A stretch of DNA of 64,000 nucleotides from Neoarius graeffei (taxonomy: Eukaryota > Chordata > Actinopteri > Siluriformes > Ariidae). Below the pieces are notes generated by a model. That model saw only the letters and a list, made by a program, of their open reading frames with translations. It did not search any database and was not told where the DNA came from. The stretch is taken from positions 13,414,915-13,478,914 of the forward strand of contig NC_083572.1 in the NCBI RefSeq assembly GCF_027579695.1. Direction: 5' to 3'. Shown here in pieces: positions 1-11,226 of the stretch. A program made the position numbers and the translations under genes. Every line of letters begins with the position of its first letter. Position 1 is the stretch's first letter.

Positions 1-489
1 GATTGTTGCTATGAACAGTAAGGCATTACGTTTTAGATTTAAAAAACCAATTATGACTCCGTCTACATAATGTCATCTTCACAAGGAGTCCTCATCATGC
101 TTGGAAGCATGACAACTGATTTTTACCTCACACTTAATTCCAAATAAACACAGACCATTATGTATAAATTTTTAAAAGGTCACATTCAAACTATCACATT
201 AAAGGGTAAATCCACCTTGACCTTTTCTGATGTTTTAAAAAATATGCACTCGTGTGGGTGGATCAGAAATGTGGTTGTATGCAGAGGTGGGACATGTGCA
301 CTACAAGCGTAAACATGTGGGTGGCTGGAAGAAAGGGATCACCAGTCGAGTCATCAAGTGACAAATTCAGCACAAATTATCAATATATTTATTGATGACT
401 ACAATTACTTCAGTAAACTACAGTAAAAATATACATACAAGCAACAAATAAAATGTGTAGTTGGCATTTATATCAGCGCACATGTTCAA
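1..489. other. AT-rich sequence, no gene seen
   Basis: I see no recognisable coding, RNA or repeat feature here. The right edge runs into the relic Tc1 element that follows, and that border is not sharp. Confidence 0.5.
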
Positions 490-1938
490 TTTCTCAGTTT
501 CAAATGTTGAAACAGAAATTTTATTGTTTTTGAAAAATATATGCTTTTTTTTATTTGATGTGAGCAGCATGTTTTTAAAAAGTTGGGACAGGGGCATGTT
601 TACCACTGTGTTGCATCACTTCTACTTTTAACAACAAAAACATTTGGGAACAGAGGAGACCAGTTGCTGTAGTTTAGAAAGAGAAATGTTGTCCCATTTT
701 TGCCTGAAAAACAATTTCCTTTGCTAACCAGTTCGGGGTCTCCTTTGTCATATTTTGCATTTTATAATGCCCCAAATGTTTTCAGTGGGAGACAGGTCTG
801 GATTGCAGGCAGGCCAGTTTAGCACCTGGACTCTTACTGTACTATGACACCATGCAGTTGTAATACATGAAGAATGCAGTTTGGCATTGTCTTGCTGAAA
901 GAAGGAAGGCCTTCTCTGAAAAAAACATCATCTGGATGGTAGCATGCTGCTCTAAACAATGTATTCAGCAGTAATGATGCCTTCCCAGATGTACAAGCTA
1001 CCCATGTCATGTGCACTAATGCACCCTCATACTATCACAGATGCTGGCTTTTGAACTGTGTACTGATAACATGCTGGATAGTCTCTCTCCTCTTTAGCCT
1101 GGAGGACGTGGTGTCCATGATTTCCAAAAAGAATTTCAAATTTAGATTCATCAGACCACAAGACAGTTTTCCACTTTGCCTCAGTCCATCGTAAAAAGAG
1201 CTCAGGCCGAGAGAAGGTGGCGGTGTTTCTGGATATTATTTATATCTGGTTTTAACTTGCATTTATGGATGCAGTAATGAACTGTTTTCACAGATGATGG
1301 TTTTCTGAAGTGTTCCTGAGCCCATACACTGATTTCCACTAGACATGTGTCTGCTTTTAATGCAGTGTCGCCTGAGGGCCTGAAGATCACAGGCATCCAA
1401 TGTCAGTTTTCAGCCTTGTCTCTTGCATACAGAGATTTCTCCAGATTCTCTGAATCTTGTAATGATATTATGTACCAGAAATGATGTGGTGCCCAAATTC
1501 TTTGCAATTTTACGTTGAGGAACGTTATTCTTAAATTTTTTTTACACTATTTGCCCACGCAGTCTTTCACAGAGCAATGAACCCCTCCCCATCTTTACTT
1601 CTGAGAGACTCCGCCTCTCTGGGCTGCTCTTTTTATACCCAATCATGTTACTGACCTGTTGCCAATTAACCAAATTATTATTATTTTTAAATAATATTAC
1701 ACAACTTTTCCAGTCTTTTGTTGCCCATATCCCAACTTTTTTTGAATCATGTTGCTGGCACTAAATTCAAAATGAGCAAATATTTAAAAAAACAATAAGA
1801 TTTCTCAGTTTCAAGATTTGATATGTTGTCTTTGTACTATTTTCAATGAAGTATAGGTTTTCCATGATTTGCAAATCATAGCATTCTGTTTTTATTTCAA
1901 TTTTACTCAGCATCACAACTTTTTTGGAAACAGGATTG
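490..1938 (-). mobile_element. Decayed Tc1/mariner element, minus strand
   Basis: Relic of the lineage seen better preserved at 8497 and 46787. The minus strand still reads transposase fragments. For example, 1202-1396 holds VWAQEHFRKPSSVKTVHYC, alignable with the [18 protein letters not shown] segment of the younger copies, and downstream of it LNNIQKHRHLL-like sequence. Inner inverted-repeat motifs AAAAGTTGGGACA (about 576) and CCCAACTTTTTT (about 1730 and 1918) remain. Many frameshifts and stops make it inactive. The right end (GGATTG) lies at 1938, where a TATG microsatellite starts. The left terminal repeat is eroded, so that border is approximate. Confidence 0.8.
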
Positions 1939-1997
1939 CATGCATGTATGTATGTATGTATGTATGTATGTATGTATGTATGTATGTATGTATGTAT
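1939..1997. repeat. (ATGT)n microsatellite
   Basis: About 14 tetranucleotide units directly abut the right end of the Tc1 relic. Confidence 0.97.
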
Positions 1998-2821
1998 TTT
2001 CCACTTACAACAAATGCAGTCAAGTAGTGAAAACATGTTTAGTTTGCCTCATTAATTTTGCACTGATGTTACATGTAATGTACCTAACAATGAATATCTA
2101 TCTGTTCTATAAATATCTGCATGAAGAATGTTATATTCTTCAGTAATGTCATACAGATGTGCTAATGTGGTTTAGGTGGAATTGTTAAAAAAAAAAAATA
2201 ATCTGGAAGTTATGCAGATAATACTCACATTCCACTTTGAACCTAAAGTAAATACAGACACTTGCACTTAAAAACTGAATAAAATCCAAAATAACTGAAC
2301 ATCGGAGGAAAAAAAAGTTTAGGAGTTAAAAAAAAGATAGAAAAACAACAAAAAGTCTTACATCCTCTTTGGTCTAACCAACCAAAAATATTTAGTGCTT
2401 CTGTGACTCTGTTTCCTATTAAAGTCTGCTTTTTTTGTAATATTTGGCTATTTGGGACTGTTTTATTTTCTGTACCTTTTGATATTTCCTTTGGATTAAT
2501 GCACTGAATTCATCACCAAGGCGCTTTTTGTTTCTTTAATGCATATTCTCCCTCATAATTTACCAATAGCTCTTTAAAAATTATTCATTTTTACCAAACT
2601 TACAGTTTTTACTTAAGTAGCTCATTGATGCAGTCTGAAACAAGTATATAAATGTATTTACAGAAAGGATTTGAGTGAGACAGTCTTCCATTACTTGTAA
2701 GCCACATTAGCTTCAGCGCTCCAGTGCAAAACTCAATCATGACTTGGCTACATTTGCTGTAACACACTTTATAAAAGTTTAAACCTGTAAATGAAACATC
2801 TGTGCCATAGTTTAAAAAGTA
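1998..2821. other. AT-rich interval, no gene seen
   Basis: I see only short A and T runs and no recognisable feature. Confidence 0.5.
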
Positions 2822-4395
2822 CAGCCCCAAATCAGAAAAAGTTGGCACTGTATGTTGAAATTGAAATTAAAACTGAAAACAATGATTTGTAAATTGTCTT
2901 TGACCTGTTTTGCACTCAAAACAATACAACAGCACATTATTTGATGTTTTACCTCATTATTTATTTACTTAAAAATAAACACATTTCAGTTTTGATTCTA
3001 GCAACACATTTCAAAAAACGTTGGGACGGTAAAGCACTTACCACTTTACAATGCTACCATTCCTTTTCACAACACTTAAAATATGTTTAGGGACTGAAGA
3101 CACCAAGTGATGAAGTGTTTCAGGTGTTATTTTGTCCCATTCTTCCTGCAAACAGTTCTTAAGCTGTGCAACACTACAGGGTCGTCCTTGTCATATTTTT
3201 CATTTCGAAATTCTCCACACATTCCCTATTGGGGACAGAGGAGAGAGACACGCTCTTCTTCCACAGTCATACCTTTGTAATGTGGACAGAATGTGGTTTT
3301 GCATTGACTTGTTGAAGTATTCCTGGAAAAGATGCAGTCTTGAAGGTAGCATATGTTGCTCCAAAATCTCAGTGTACTTTTCTGTGTTAATGCTCCATCA
3401 CAGGAGTGTAAGTTATCTTTGCGAAGGGCACTGACACAACCCCATACTATGACAGACTCTGGCTTTTGGACTTGTTGCTGGCAACAGTCTGGATGGTCCT
3501 TTTTGTCTTTGGTCTGGAGCACACAGCATCCATTTCTTCAAAAAAAAAAAAAAAGGCCACCTGGAATACTGATTCATTTGATCACAATACAGGTTTCCAC
3601 TGTGTGATGGTCCGTCCCAGATGGCTCTGTGCCCAGAGAAGTCAACAGCACTTCTCGACATAGTTAACATAAGGCTTCCTTTTTGCACAGTAAAGTTTTA
3701 ACTGGCATTTGTGGATGTAACTCTGTACTGTAGAACTTGATAAAAGTTTGCCAAAGTAATTCCGAGCCCATGTGGTTATATCATCTATAGATGAATGACT
3801 GTTCTTGATGCAGTGCCGTCTGAGGGATCAGAGATCACGGGTGTTCAGCTTAGGCTTGTGCCCTTGCCCTTCACACATCAAAATTCCTCCGGATTCCTTG
3901 AATTGTTTAATGATATTATGCACCATAGAGGATGAAATGTCCAAATCCATTCCTGGATTTCTTTGAGGAACATTGTTTTTAAAACACTTCAATTATTTTC
4001 TCATGCATTTGTTGACAAACTGGAGAGCCTCGACCCATCTTTGCCCCTCAAAGACTAGGCCTTTCCTGGATACTGATTTTGTACCAAATCATGATTATAA
4101 TCACTTGTTGACATCACCTGTTTCAAATCACATCATTATTTAATTGTTTAACTCATTATTAGCCCTAAACTACCCCCATCCCAACATTTTTTGTAAAGTG
4201 TTGCAGGCGTGAAACAGAGGAATGGATGTATATTAACAAATGAATTGAAGAAGTTGACCAGACAAAATGTGAAATATCTTGGGTTCATTCTGTCTGCAAT
4301 GAAATACAAGTCAAAGTAAATTTAGATATCACTGCTTTCTTTTTTAAAAAGTTTGCATTTTCCATACTGTCCCAACTTTTTCTCATTTGGAGTTG
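2822..4395 (-). mobile_element. Decayed Tc1/mariner element with readable ends
   Basis: Terminal repeats CAGCCCCAAATCAGAAAAAG (left) and the inverse of AACTTTTTCTCATTTGGAGT (right) are flanked by TA at 2820-2821 and 4396-4397. The span is about 1574 bp, the usual length for this group. The minus strand at 3226-3522 retains KDKKDHPDCCQQQVQKPESV and VWGCVSA, alignable with [11 protein letters not shown] and VWGCISA of the element at 8497. The reading frame is broken many times and a poly(A) run interrupts it near 3541, so no transposase is made. It is more diverged than the 8.5 and 46.8 kb copies and therefore an older insertion. Confidence 0.85.
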
Positions 4396-4520
4396 TAAGA
4401 TCCTGTGCCAAGTAACTGATAGGTTGTGAGTTCAAATCTCACAACCTGTCTGAAAGGCACTATTGGACCTATAGATTGTAAGTCACTTTGGATAAAGGCA
4501 TCTGCCAAATGAATAAATGT
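4396..4520 (+). mobile_element. tRNA-derived SINE fragment with V-SINE-like tail
   Basis: A B-box-like segment (GGTTGTGAGTTCAAATC) is followed by GTAAGTCACTTTGGATAAAG and GCATCTGCCAAATGAATAAA, the conserved 3' tail of V-SINE-like fish retroposons. The A-box part is missing, so it is 5' truncated. It starts next to the right end of the Tc1 relic. Confidence 0.7.
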
Positions 4521-5077
4521 GAGCAGCTCTGGAAATGTGGACAGAAGATCAGTGAGGTTGCTTCAGAGCTCTTTCCTGGACCTCCTGCAGTGTAAGGGAC
4601 TTGTACAGAGTCAACAGAAACCCACTCTCCTTGATCACAGCTCTGATTCTAAAGGCTCGGACGTTAAGGGCAGGGGTGAGATGACTAGGGACCTTCAAAC
4701 TTCTTAAAAACATTAAACTGAGGAGGATGTGAGACCTGCACTGGTCCCAGAGGTGAGCCAGTTACTGACCCCCATCAACCAGCACCAACAACTGCTTTCC
4801 TTTTGACTGATGGGGAATGACCCACGCTCTCACACTCACTTCTCACATATGAGAAAACAGGAAAAAAAAAACAGAACAGGGTGTAGGTCACATAGTTAGG
4901 GGTACACCAATATTGTACAAACCAATATCAATTTTAGTTAAACTACTTACAGCTTCACATTGTATGTAATAGTATGTAAATAAAATGGAGAGACTCTTCC
5001 TCCTACTAACCATCAGGCTAGAAATGATAACAGGTAAGGAAAGCTTACATCTGCTAAATTGACATCATATATCTATA
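4521..5077. other. Interval without recognised feature
   Basis: A 62-codon ORF at 4519-4707 has no family resemblance that I can see and no splice context. I regard the interval as non-coding. Confidence 0.45.
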
Positions 5078-5252
5078 TTACATTAATGGCATTTAGCAGA
5101 AGCTCTTATCCAGAGCAATATACAACATACCCAGAGCAGCCTGAGGTTAGGTGCCTTGCTCAAGGGTACTTCAGCCATTCCTGCTGGTCAAGGGAATCAA
5201 GCTGGCAACCTTTTGGTCCCAAAGCTGCTTCTCTAACTATTAGGCCATGGGT
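5078..5252 (-). mobile_element. V-SINE-tailed tRNA-derived SINE, minus strand
   Basis: Read on the minus strand, it has an A box (GGCCTAATAGTTAGAGAAGC), a B-box region (GGTTGCCAGCTTGATTCCC) and a 3' tail containing GATAAGAGCTTCTGCTAAAT and ATTAATGTAA. The same family occurs at 10978, 23708 and 35778. Confidence 0.85.
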
Positions 5253-5730
5253 TCCTCTATGATCTCACCATTACACACTTGCATGAAATTGTTTCATTTT
5301 GTTCAGAAACCTTAAACAGGATTTGTTTACATAGTAGACCACATGTAGAAACCGTAGTAGTGGCCATCTTGAAACTGGAATCACTTGTATTTTAGAAGTG
5401 ATTCAGATAAGAACGCAGTTCCAATTAAATTTTGGATGGGAAGAGTCTGTGGTGCACCACTCCAAGTGGACCGTTTTTGTAAGTAATGCCTCATTTCTCC
5501 TGCAAGCTAGACTAGAATGCCTGTCCCTGGAAGGCAAATTTGAAAGATTGATTTGTGTTCTTGGGTGATGGAGACATGAGAATAGGAATGGCACAGATCC
5601 ACCAGTATAAACCTGGAAAGGGACCAGAACTCTAAAATCTGGTTGGACTTGGATAGAAAATTGGATGGAAAAAAATCACAGTCTTTCTTCTAACCAAAAG
5701 ACCTACATTGAGTAGAATTGTTAGGTTTAC
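5253..5730. other. Interval 3' of the candidate exon
   Basis: I see nothing recognisable apart from the putative splice donor at the right edge (minus strand GTAAAC at 5730-5725). If the exon is real, this is intron. Confidence 0.4.
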
Positions 5731-5973
5731 CTTCTTGACTGTGTCTCTGTCCAAGATAGAACAAGCATCTTCCATCAGAAGAACAAATTCCTTGGAGTCT
5801 CTGATGCTGTTGCTGTCCAACTGGGACTCTTTAGTGGTAGTGGAGGTGGGAGGGTAGACTATGTTTTTAGCAGAAATGGAGGCACTGAGGCTCCTGCTAT
5901 GGGAGGGTATAACTCTCCCTGCTAAAGGCTTATCTGAGGCAGACAGAACCTTTGAAGGCATTGGAACACAGAA
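5731..5973 (-). CDS. Candidate host-gene exon, Ser/Thr-rich, function unknown
   Basis: This is the only stretch in the window that looks like host coding sequence. On the minus strand an AG acceptor (CAACTCAG) at 5974-5981 is followed by 243 bases, exactly 81 open codons, ending at AAG|GTAAAC, a good donor match, so the exon would be phase 0 at both ends. The peptide is mixed in composition: a serine-rich part (SHSRSLSASISAKNIVYPP), then a charged, helix-like end (DSKEFVLLMEDACSILDRD). An in-frame ATG lies four codons in, so it could also be a first coding exon. No repeat similarity is visible here, unlike most of the window. I do not recognise the family. The pyrimidine tract before the acceptor is weak, and no second exon of the same gene was found, so this stays a prediction. 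Confidence 0.5.
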
Positions 5974-6269
5974 CTGAGTTGTGGTGTCCTTAAAGTGCTA
6001 TATTAACAGTGTGCTAGTTCTGTGAATTAGTGGTCATGATGGTTTGTGGAATCTTGTGCATGTTGCCATGCTGGTTTTGCAAATGTGAAACCTGTACTCT
6101 CCTATTCAGAGGTTTAAGCATCAGATTCAAACAGCAAACCTGCCACACAGGGTGGATTTTGCTTCTGCATACAATATGTCCAGTACAGCAGATGGTGCTA
6201 ATCACTGTACTAAAGCATAACTGTGACTCACCCAGATTGTTGGCAGAGAGTCAACCCATATCCTGACCT

Positions 6270-6345
6270 ACAGAAGCCATGGCCTAATGGTCAGAGGAGC
6301 AGGTTTAGGACCAAAAGGCTACTGGTTCGATTCCTTTAAGATATG
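6270..6345 (+). mobile_element. SINE head fragment (A and B boxes only)
   Basis: An A box (GGCCTAATGGTCAGAGGAGC) and B box (GGCTACTGGTTCGATTCC), like those of the V-SINE-tailed SINEs, are followed by unrelated sequence. The copy is 3' truncated. Confidence 0.7.
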
Positions 6346-6388
6346 AAGTGTCTTAAGTAATAAAAATAAAGAAAAAACATTGAATTAG

Positions 6389-6420
6389 AAGGTGTGTCCA
6401 AACTTTTGACTGGTACTGCT
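6389..6420. repeat. Tc1-type terminal repeat relic
   Basis: AGGTGTGTCCAAACTTTTGA followed by CTGGTACTG has the form of a Tc1 element end. No partner end or transposase is visible nearby. Confidence 0.45.
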
Positions 6421-6439
6421 TGTGACCAAGTATATTAGC

Positions 6440-7890
6440 TATTATCCTATCCACATTCACTGGATATGAGCAATCGTGTGCTCTGATTGGCTACTTTACT
6501 ATTAGGCTATCAGCTCATATAGATGATTTGCAACCACGTGATCAAAGTGTGCTACGTCATGAGCGTCCGCCATGATGGTGGATATACAAAGCAACTAGGA
6601 CGGCAGCCGCTGAAAGCGTGTCTGTAAACAATGCTGAATTTTCTCAGTATTACCACGATTTGAACGGTTGATAGATATCGATACAAGGATAAGATAGATA
6701 TGTGTGGTTTTGACCCATATTATTTTAAAAAAGTCAGACTTTTCTAAAGATAAGATGCTTTTACCGACCATCAAGTGCCCAGATATCGCATTCTATCTGG
6801 TTTGGCTGCAGAAGAATCAAGTCCAACCTTGGACGAAACATAGCCCATTTTCTGAGTGGGTGCCCAGTGTGGATTGTTTCTATCGTATAATTTTGCTGAT
6901 GCTCCTAGAAGCAAAGTGGTAATACACGTGTTAAAATTATAACAATGACCGAGTGAACCACGACAAGAGAACGCTCATTTTATAGCAAAATTCTAGCAAC
7001 ACGAAATAAAATCCTTCCATGATATTACTGAGAAAGCTTTTGAATCTCACCTGAGATGAAATGATTATTACAAACATGAGCTGTTTTGGTTTTAGCCTCT
7101 GTCAGATCAGCCCTGCCGATGTTGTTCAGCCGTGCTCGTCTCCTCTCCGTACTAAGCCTCAGAGTTTTGTCACCCTCTTTCTGAATCATGGATGGAATTC
7201 TAAAAAAATCGGAACATGCCACGGTCACAAGTACTGTTGTGACCACAACCATATACAGCACAAAGATATGGCAGAGCTAAAAGAACGCTTAAAGCAGTGG
7301 AAAAACAAAGAGAGTTGTGCATGCATGATTATGTTTTGTATGGAATGTCGCTTGACCCAGCATTTGTATATCCACTGACATGGCCGATATCCGGGTTTCT
7401 ATTTTGCTTTGACGTCCCTTGCAAGTCAAGGATACCATGAGTAGAGAAAAACAAAATGCTGGAGTGTGTTGCTCAAACAACTGAGGATGAAATAGAAACT
7501 CTACATGAAAACAACCCCCCCCCCAAAAAAAAAAACCCAAAAAAGCAACAAAATATGAAATGGAAGTTTTTGATGGTAAGAACATATCTTTTTTTATTGT
7601 TCAAGAATTATTATTATTATAGCATTTTTCACAAATTGCTCCTGTCATTTCGTCGGTTTGTTTACATTCTAAGCGTAAATGATTTTGTTGGACGTTTAGT
7701 ATAAAGTTTTTATTGATCAAATTTGCAAAAAATAAAAATGCTCCGTTTTTCAAAATCCAGTGAATGTGGATAGAATAAAACAATTATTCCACTCAATCTC
7801 GTCGTACATGGTTTATAGCCAACTCAGTGCTATGCGCCTCGTCGGCTATCAGCTCATGTACGACTTGGTTTCGTGGAATAACTGTTCAGT
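6440..7890. mobile_element. THAP-containing DNA transposon remnant
   Basis: An 18-bp perfect inverted repeat, CTATCCACATTCACTGGA (about 6448) and its complement (about 7757), brackets a THAP exon. The right end (about 7777-7883) is itself foldback-like: ATTCCAC and GTCGTACATG recur inverted as CATGTACGAC and GTGGAAT. The direct repeat GGCTATCAGCTCAT occurs near both ends. THAP domains occur in P-element-like and Kolobok transposases, but no catalytic domain remains, so the superfamily is not decided. Exact borders and target duplication are unclear. Confidence 0.6.
7051..7274 (-). pseudogene. THAP zinc-finger exon, frameshifted
   Basis: THAP domains are C2CH zinc-binding, sequence-specific DNA-binding modules. 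The minus strand reads CAVYGCGHNSTCDRG then MFRFF. After one frameshift it continues FFRIPSMIQKEGDK, then STERRRARLNNIGRADL and HVCNNHFISG. That gives the full C-x4-C ... C-x2-H signature. The usual Trp after the RR pair appears as Arg, and the expected start Met is CTG. The exon ends CAG|GTGAGA, a strong splice donor at 7051/7050. It is a broken first exon of a THAP-type transposase and cannot encode a working protein. Confidence 0.75.
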
Positions 7891-8150
7891 AGCACACCAC
7901 AGAGCTCAGGCACATTTCGTGGCTTTTAATTAAATCCATGCACTGTGGCATCGTGAATTCCTTTGCGATTGGAGTGGCTGCCAAGCAAACTTGCGATACA
8001 TAACCTCAGGCATGCTTGTCAGCTGGACAGCAGGTGATGTGGAATACTCTAAGCAGATAACACAGATGAAGAACATGACCTGTTAGGGAGAATGCAGTAT
8101 GAATTGAGGGAAAACCTGACTCTAGCTACAATGGTGCGAGTTAAAAAAAA

Positions 8151-8225
<75 letters not shown>

Positions 8226-8494
8226 AGCAATCTTAGCAAAAACAGTATGGCAAGGAAAAGCCACTCAAGCAGCAACATGATCCAAAAGGATTCTTCCTCC
8301 ATAGACAAGACCATAATTAGCAAGCTAATAAACATTAATGGCTATTTGGGGTCTCCATTGTGAAACTTAGTGGTTAGTGGGTGGAGAAAATGGATTTTTC
8401 TCCATTTATGTATACCTGCAATATACATGCAAGAAAGAATCCATGGCCCTAACCCATCTTGTGTCAACAGTTCAGGTTGGTGTTGGTCATATTC
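7891..8494. other. Interval with (AT)n tract only
   Basis: Apart from the AT microsatellite at 8158-8222, I see no recognisable feature. Confidence 0.5.
8158..8222. repeat. (AT)n microsatellite
   Basis: About 32 AT dinucleotides, preceded by TGTGTG. The YIYIYI reading frames here are artefacts of the repeat. Confidence 0.98.
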
Positions 8495-8496
8495 TA

Positions 8497-10101
8497 CAAT
8501 CCCAATTCCAAAAAAGTTGGGACAAAGTACAAATTGTAAATAAAAACGGAATGCAATAATTTACAAATCTCAAAAACTGATATTGTATTCACAATAGAAC
8601 ATAAACAACATATCAAATGTCAAAAGTGAGACATTTTGAAATTTCATGCCAAATATTGGCTCATTTGAAATTTCATGACAGCAACACATCTCAAAAAAGT
8701 TGGGACAGGGGCAATAAGAGGCTGGAAAAGTTAAAGGTACAAAAAAGGAACAGCTGGAGGACCAAATTGCAACTCATTAGGTCAATTGGCAATAGGTCAT
8801 TAACATGACTGGGTATAAAAAGAGCATCTTGGAGTGGCAGAGGCTCTCAGAAGTAAAGATGGGAAGAGGATCACCAATCCCCCTAATTCTGTGCCGACAA
8901 CTAGTGGAGCAATATCAGAAAGGAGTTTGACAGTGTAAAATTGCAAAGAGTTTGAACATATCATCATCTACAGTGCATAATATCATCAAAAGATTCAGAG
9001 AATCTGGAAGAATCCCTGTGCGTAAGGGTCAAGGCCGGAAAACCATACTGGGTGCCCGTGATCTTCGGGCCCTGAGACGGCACTGCATCACATCCAAGCA
9101 TGCTTCTGTATTGGAAATCACAAAATGGGCTCAGGAATATTTCCAGAGAACATTATCTGTGAACACAATTCACCGTGCCACCCGCTGTTGCCAGCTAAAA
9201 CTCTATAGTTCAAAGAAGAAGCCGTATCTAAACACGATCCAGAAGCGCAGACGTCTTCTCTGGGCCAAGGCTCATTTAAAATGGGCTGTGGCAAAATGGA
9301 AAACTGTTCTGTGGTCAGACAAATCAAAATTTGAAGTTCTTTATGGAAATCAGGGACGCCATGTCATTCGGACTAAAGAGGAGAAGGACGACCCGAGTTG
9401 TTATCAGTGCTCAGTTCAGAAGCCTGCATCTCTGATGGTATGGGGTTGCATTAGTGCGTGTGGCATGGGCAGCTTACACATCTGGAAAGACACCATCAAT
9501 GCTGAAAGGTATATCCAGGTTCTAGAGCAACATATGCTCCCATCCAGACAACGTCTCTTTCAGGGAAAACCTTGCATTTTCCAACATGACAATGCCAAAT
9601 CACATACTGCATCAATTACAGCATCATGGCTGCGTAGAAGAAGGGTCCAGGTACTGAACTGGCCAGCCTGCAGTCCAGATCTTTCACTCACAGAAAACAT
9701 TTGCCGCATCATAAAACAGAAGATACGACAAAAAAGACCTAAGACAGTTGAGCAACTAGAATCCTGCATTAGACAAGAATGGGTTAACATTCCTATCCCT
9801 AAACTTGAGCAACTTGTCTCCTCAGTCCCCAGATGTTTACAGATTGTTGTAAAGAGAAAAGGGGATGTCTCAAAGTGGTAAACATGGCCTTGTCCCAACT
9901 TTTTTGAGATGTGTTGTTGTCATGAAATTTAAAATCACCCAATTTTTCTCTTTAAATGATACATTTTCTCAGTTTAAACATTTGATATGTCATCTATGTT
10001 CTATTCTGAATAAAATATGGAATTTTGAAGCTTCCACATCATTGCATTCCGTTTTTATTTACAATTTGTACTTTGTCCCAACTTTTTTGGAATCGGGGTT
10101 G
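8497..10101 (+). mobile_element. Tc1/mariner element with complete ends
   Basis: The left terminal repeat starts CAATCCCAATTCCAAAAAAG and the right end is its near-perfect inverse, flanked by TA at 8495-8496 and 10102-10103, over 1605 bp. The terminal repeats are about 200 bp long with a second AAAAAAGTTGGGACA motif inside each (about 8693 and 9896), an IR/DR-like arrangement. It is very similar to the copy at 46787 and so relatively young. The encoded transposase carries a single early stop. Confidence 0.95.
8859..9881 (+). pseudogene. Tc1-family transposase with one nonsense codon
   Basis: The start is set by [14 protein letters not shown], shared with the 47117 copy. The length would be 340 codons, normal for Tc1 transposases that cut and paste DNA at TA sites. 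Codon 24 is TGA (8928-8930) where the sister copy has CGA, a typical CpG transition. An internal Met at 8952 lies downstream but would lose part of the helix-turn-helix domain. All three catalytic acids remain: Asp in [11 protein letters not shown], Asp in FQHDNAK, and Glu in SLTENICR, with 34 residues between the last two. The adjacent Glu of the usual WSDE motif is Lys. The frame is otherwise intact to KGDVSKW and TAA. Confidence 0.93.
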
Positions 10102-10103
10102 TA

Positions 10104-10977
10104 TGTGGGGAATGTTTTCTTGTTGACATTATCGAATAACTGAATGCCATCCAAATGATTTGGATCGAGCTGATGCTTGCAATATTAGCCTCAAGTACAA
10201 AATAAAATAAATGACATGCTTTTTACTACGGATCTCAAACACTCGATTGATACAGAGGAAAGCAGAAACTGCAGCATTAACAGACTCTGCAAAAGGCAAA
10301 GTGAGACAGGGGACACAGATAAGCAGCAGACTGTCACGCAAAGTGCGTTTACCTCACCCTAGGAGTCTGAGAAAGCTTTATGCAATGTTTGCTGTTATCG
10401 CTTTCTGTCACTGTACTTTTGGTGCTTCCTGTTCATGCCAACACTGTTATAATGGCTGAAATTGCTTTTTGCTGCCCCCACACACACGGCTATGTAAAAG
10501 TACATACTTAAATGAATGCTAGCCTTTGAAATAATCTTGTGTTTAGTTTCCCAGGGTAAAGCAGCATTACAGTACCAAGGAAGCACTGATGTGACCTGCT
10601 CGACACAGATATAAACCACTTTTATTATAATGATTGTCTGTGAGAGAGAAACAGATGCAAACACAGGTGTACTCAATGACTTACTTAGCTCATAAACAGC
10701 TCGATGAGCTGTCACAGAACAGGTGTCTTGGTCTGTGTGTGTGTCTGTGTGTGTGCGTGCGTGCGCACGTGTGAGTGAGTTGGGTTAGCTGTTTCTTACT
10801 TACGTGGCGGCTTGAGAAAACCTGTCAGATATTGCTGTGACTGAATTCTGGCAAAGCATGACAGGTTTTGAACAAAATTAAATTTAAAAATTAATAATTT
10901 TTTAAAAACTATTTAAAAAAAATTTTCACAGGAAAAAAAATGCCCCAGATATTATTTTTTAGGTTATAATCAGGAGA
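10104..10977. other. Interval without recognised gene
   Basis: It contains a short imperfect GT-rich stretch near 10733-10775. No coding or mobile-element signature was identified. Confidence 0.5.
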
Positions 10978-11171
10978 AGACATGGCCTAATGGTTAGAGA
11001 AGCAGCTTTGGGACCAAAAGGTTGCTGGTTCAATTCCCTGGACCAACAGAAGTGGCTGAAATGCCCTTGAGCAAAGCACCGAACCCCTAACTGCTCCCCA
11101 GGCTGCTCTGGGTATGTTGTATGTTGCTCTGGATAAGAGCATCTGCTAAACAGCATTAATGTAATGTAATT
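10978..11171 (+). mobile_element. V-SINE-tailed tRNA-derived SINE
   Basis: Complete-looking copy: A box GGCCTAATGGTTAGAGAAGC, B box GGTTGCTGGTTCAATTCC, a body with CCCTTGAGCAAAGCACC, and the 3' tail GATAAGAGCATCTGCTAAAC ending in a short ATGTAATGTAA repeat. Confidence 0.9.
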
Positions 11172-11226
11172 GTACAGGCATTTGTTTCTATAGCCTGTGC
11201 AGCCTCTCAGCTAAAGAAAGTGTTAA

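Noticed and set aside
8092..8363. YIYIYI-type membrane-like ORFs around the AT tract (also 44129-44356)
   Set aside because: Translations of (AT)n microsatellites, open in several frames on both strands.
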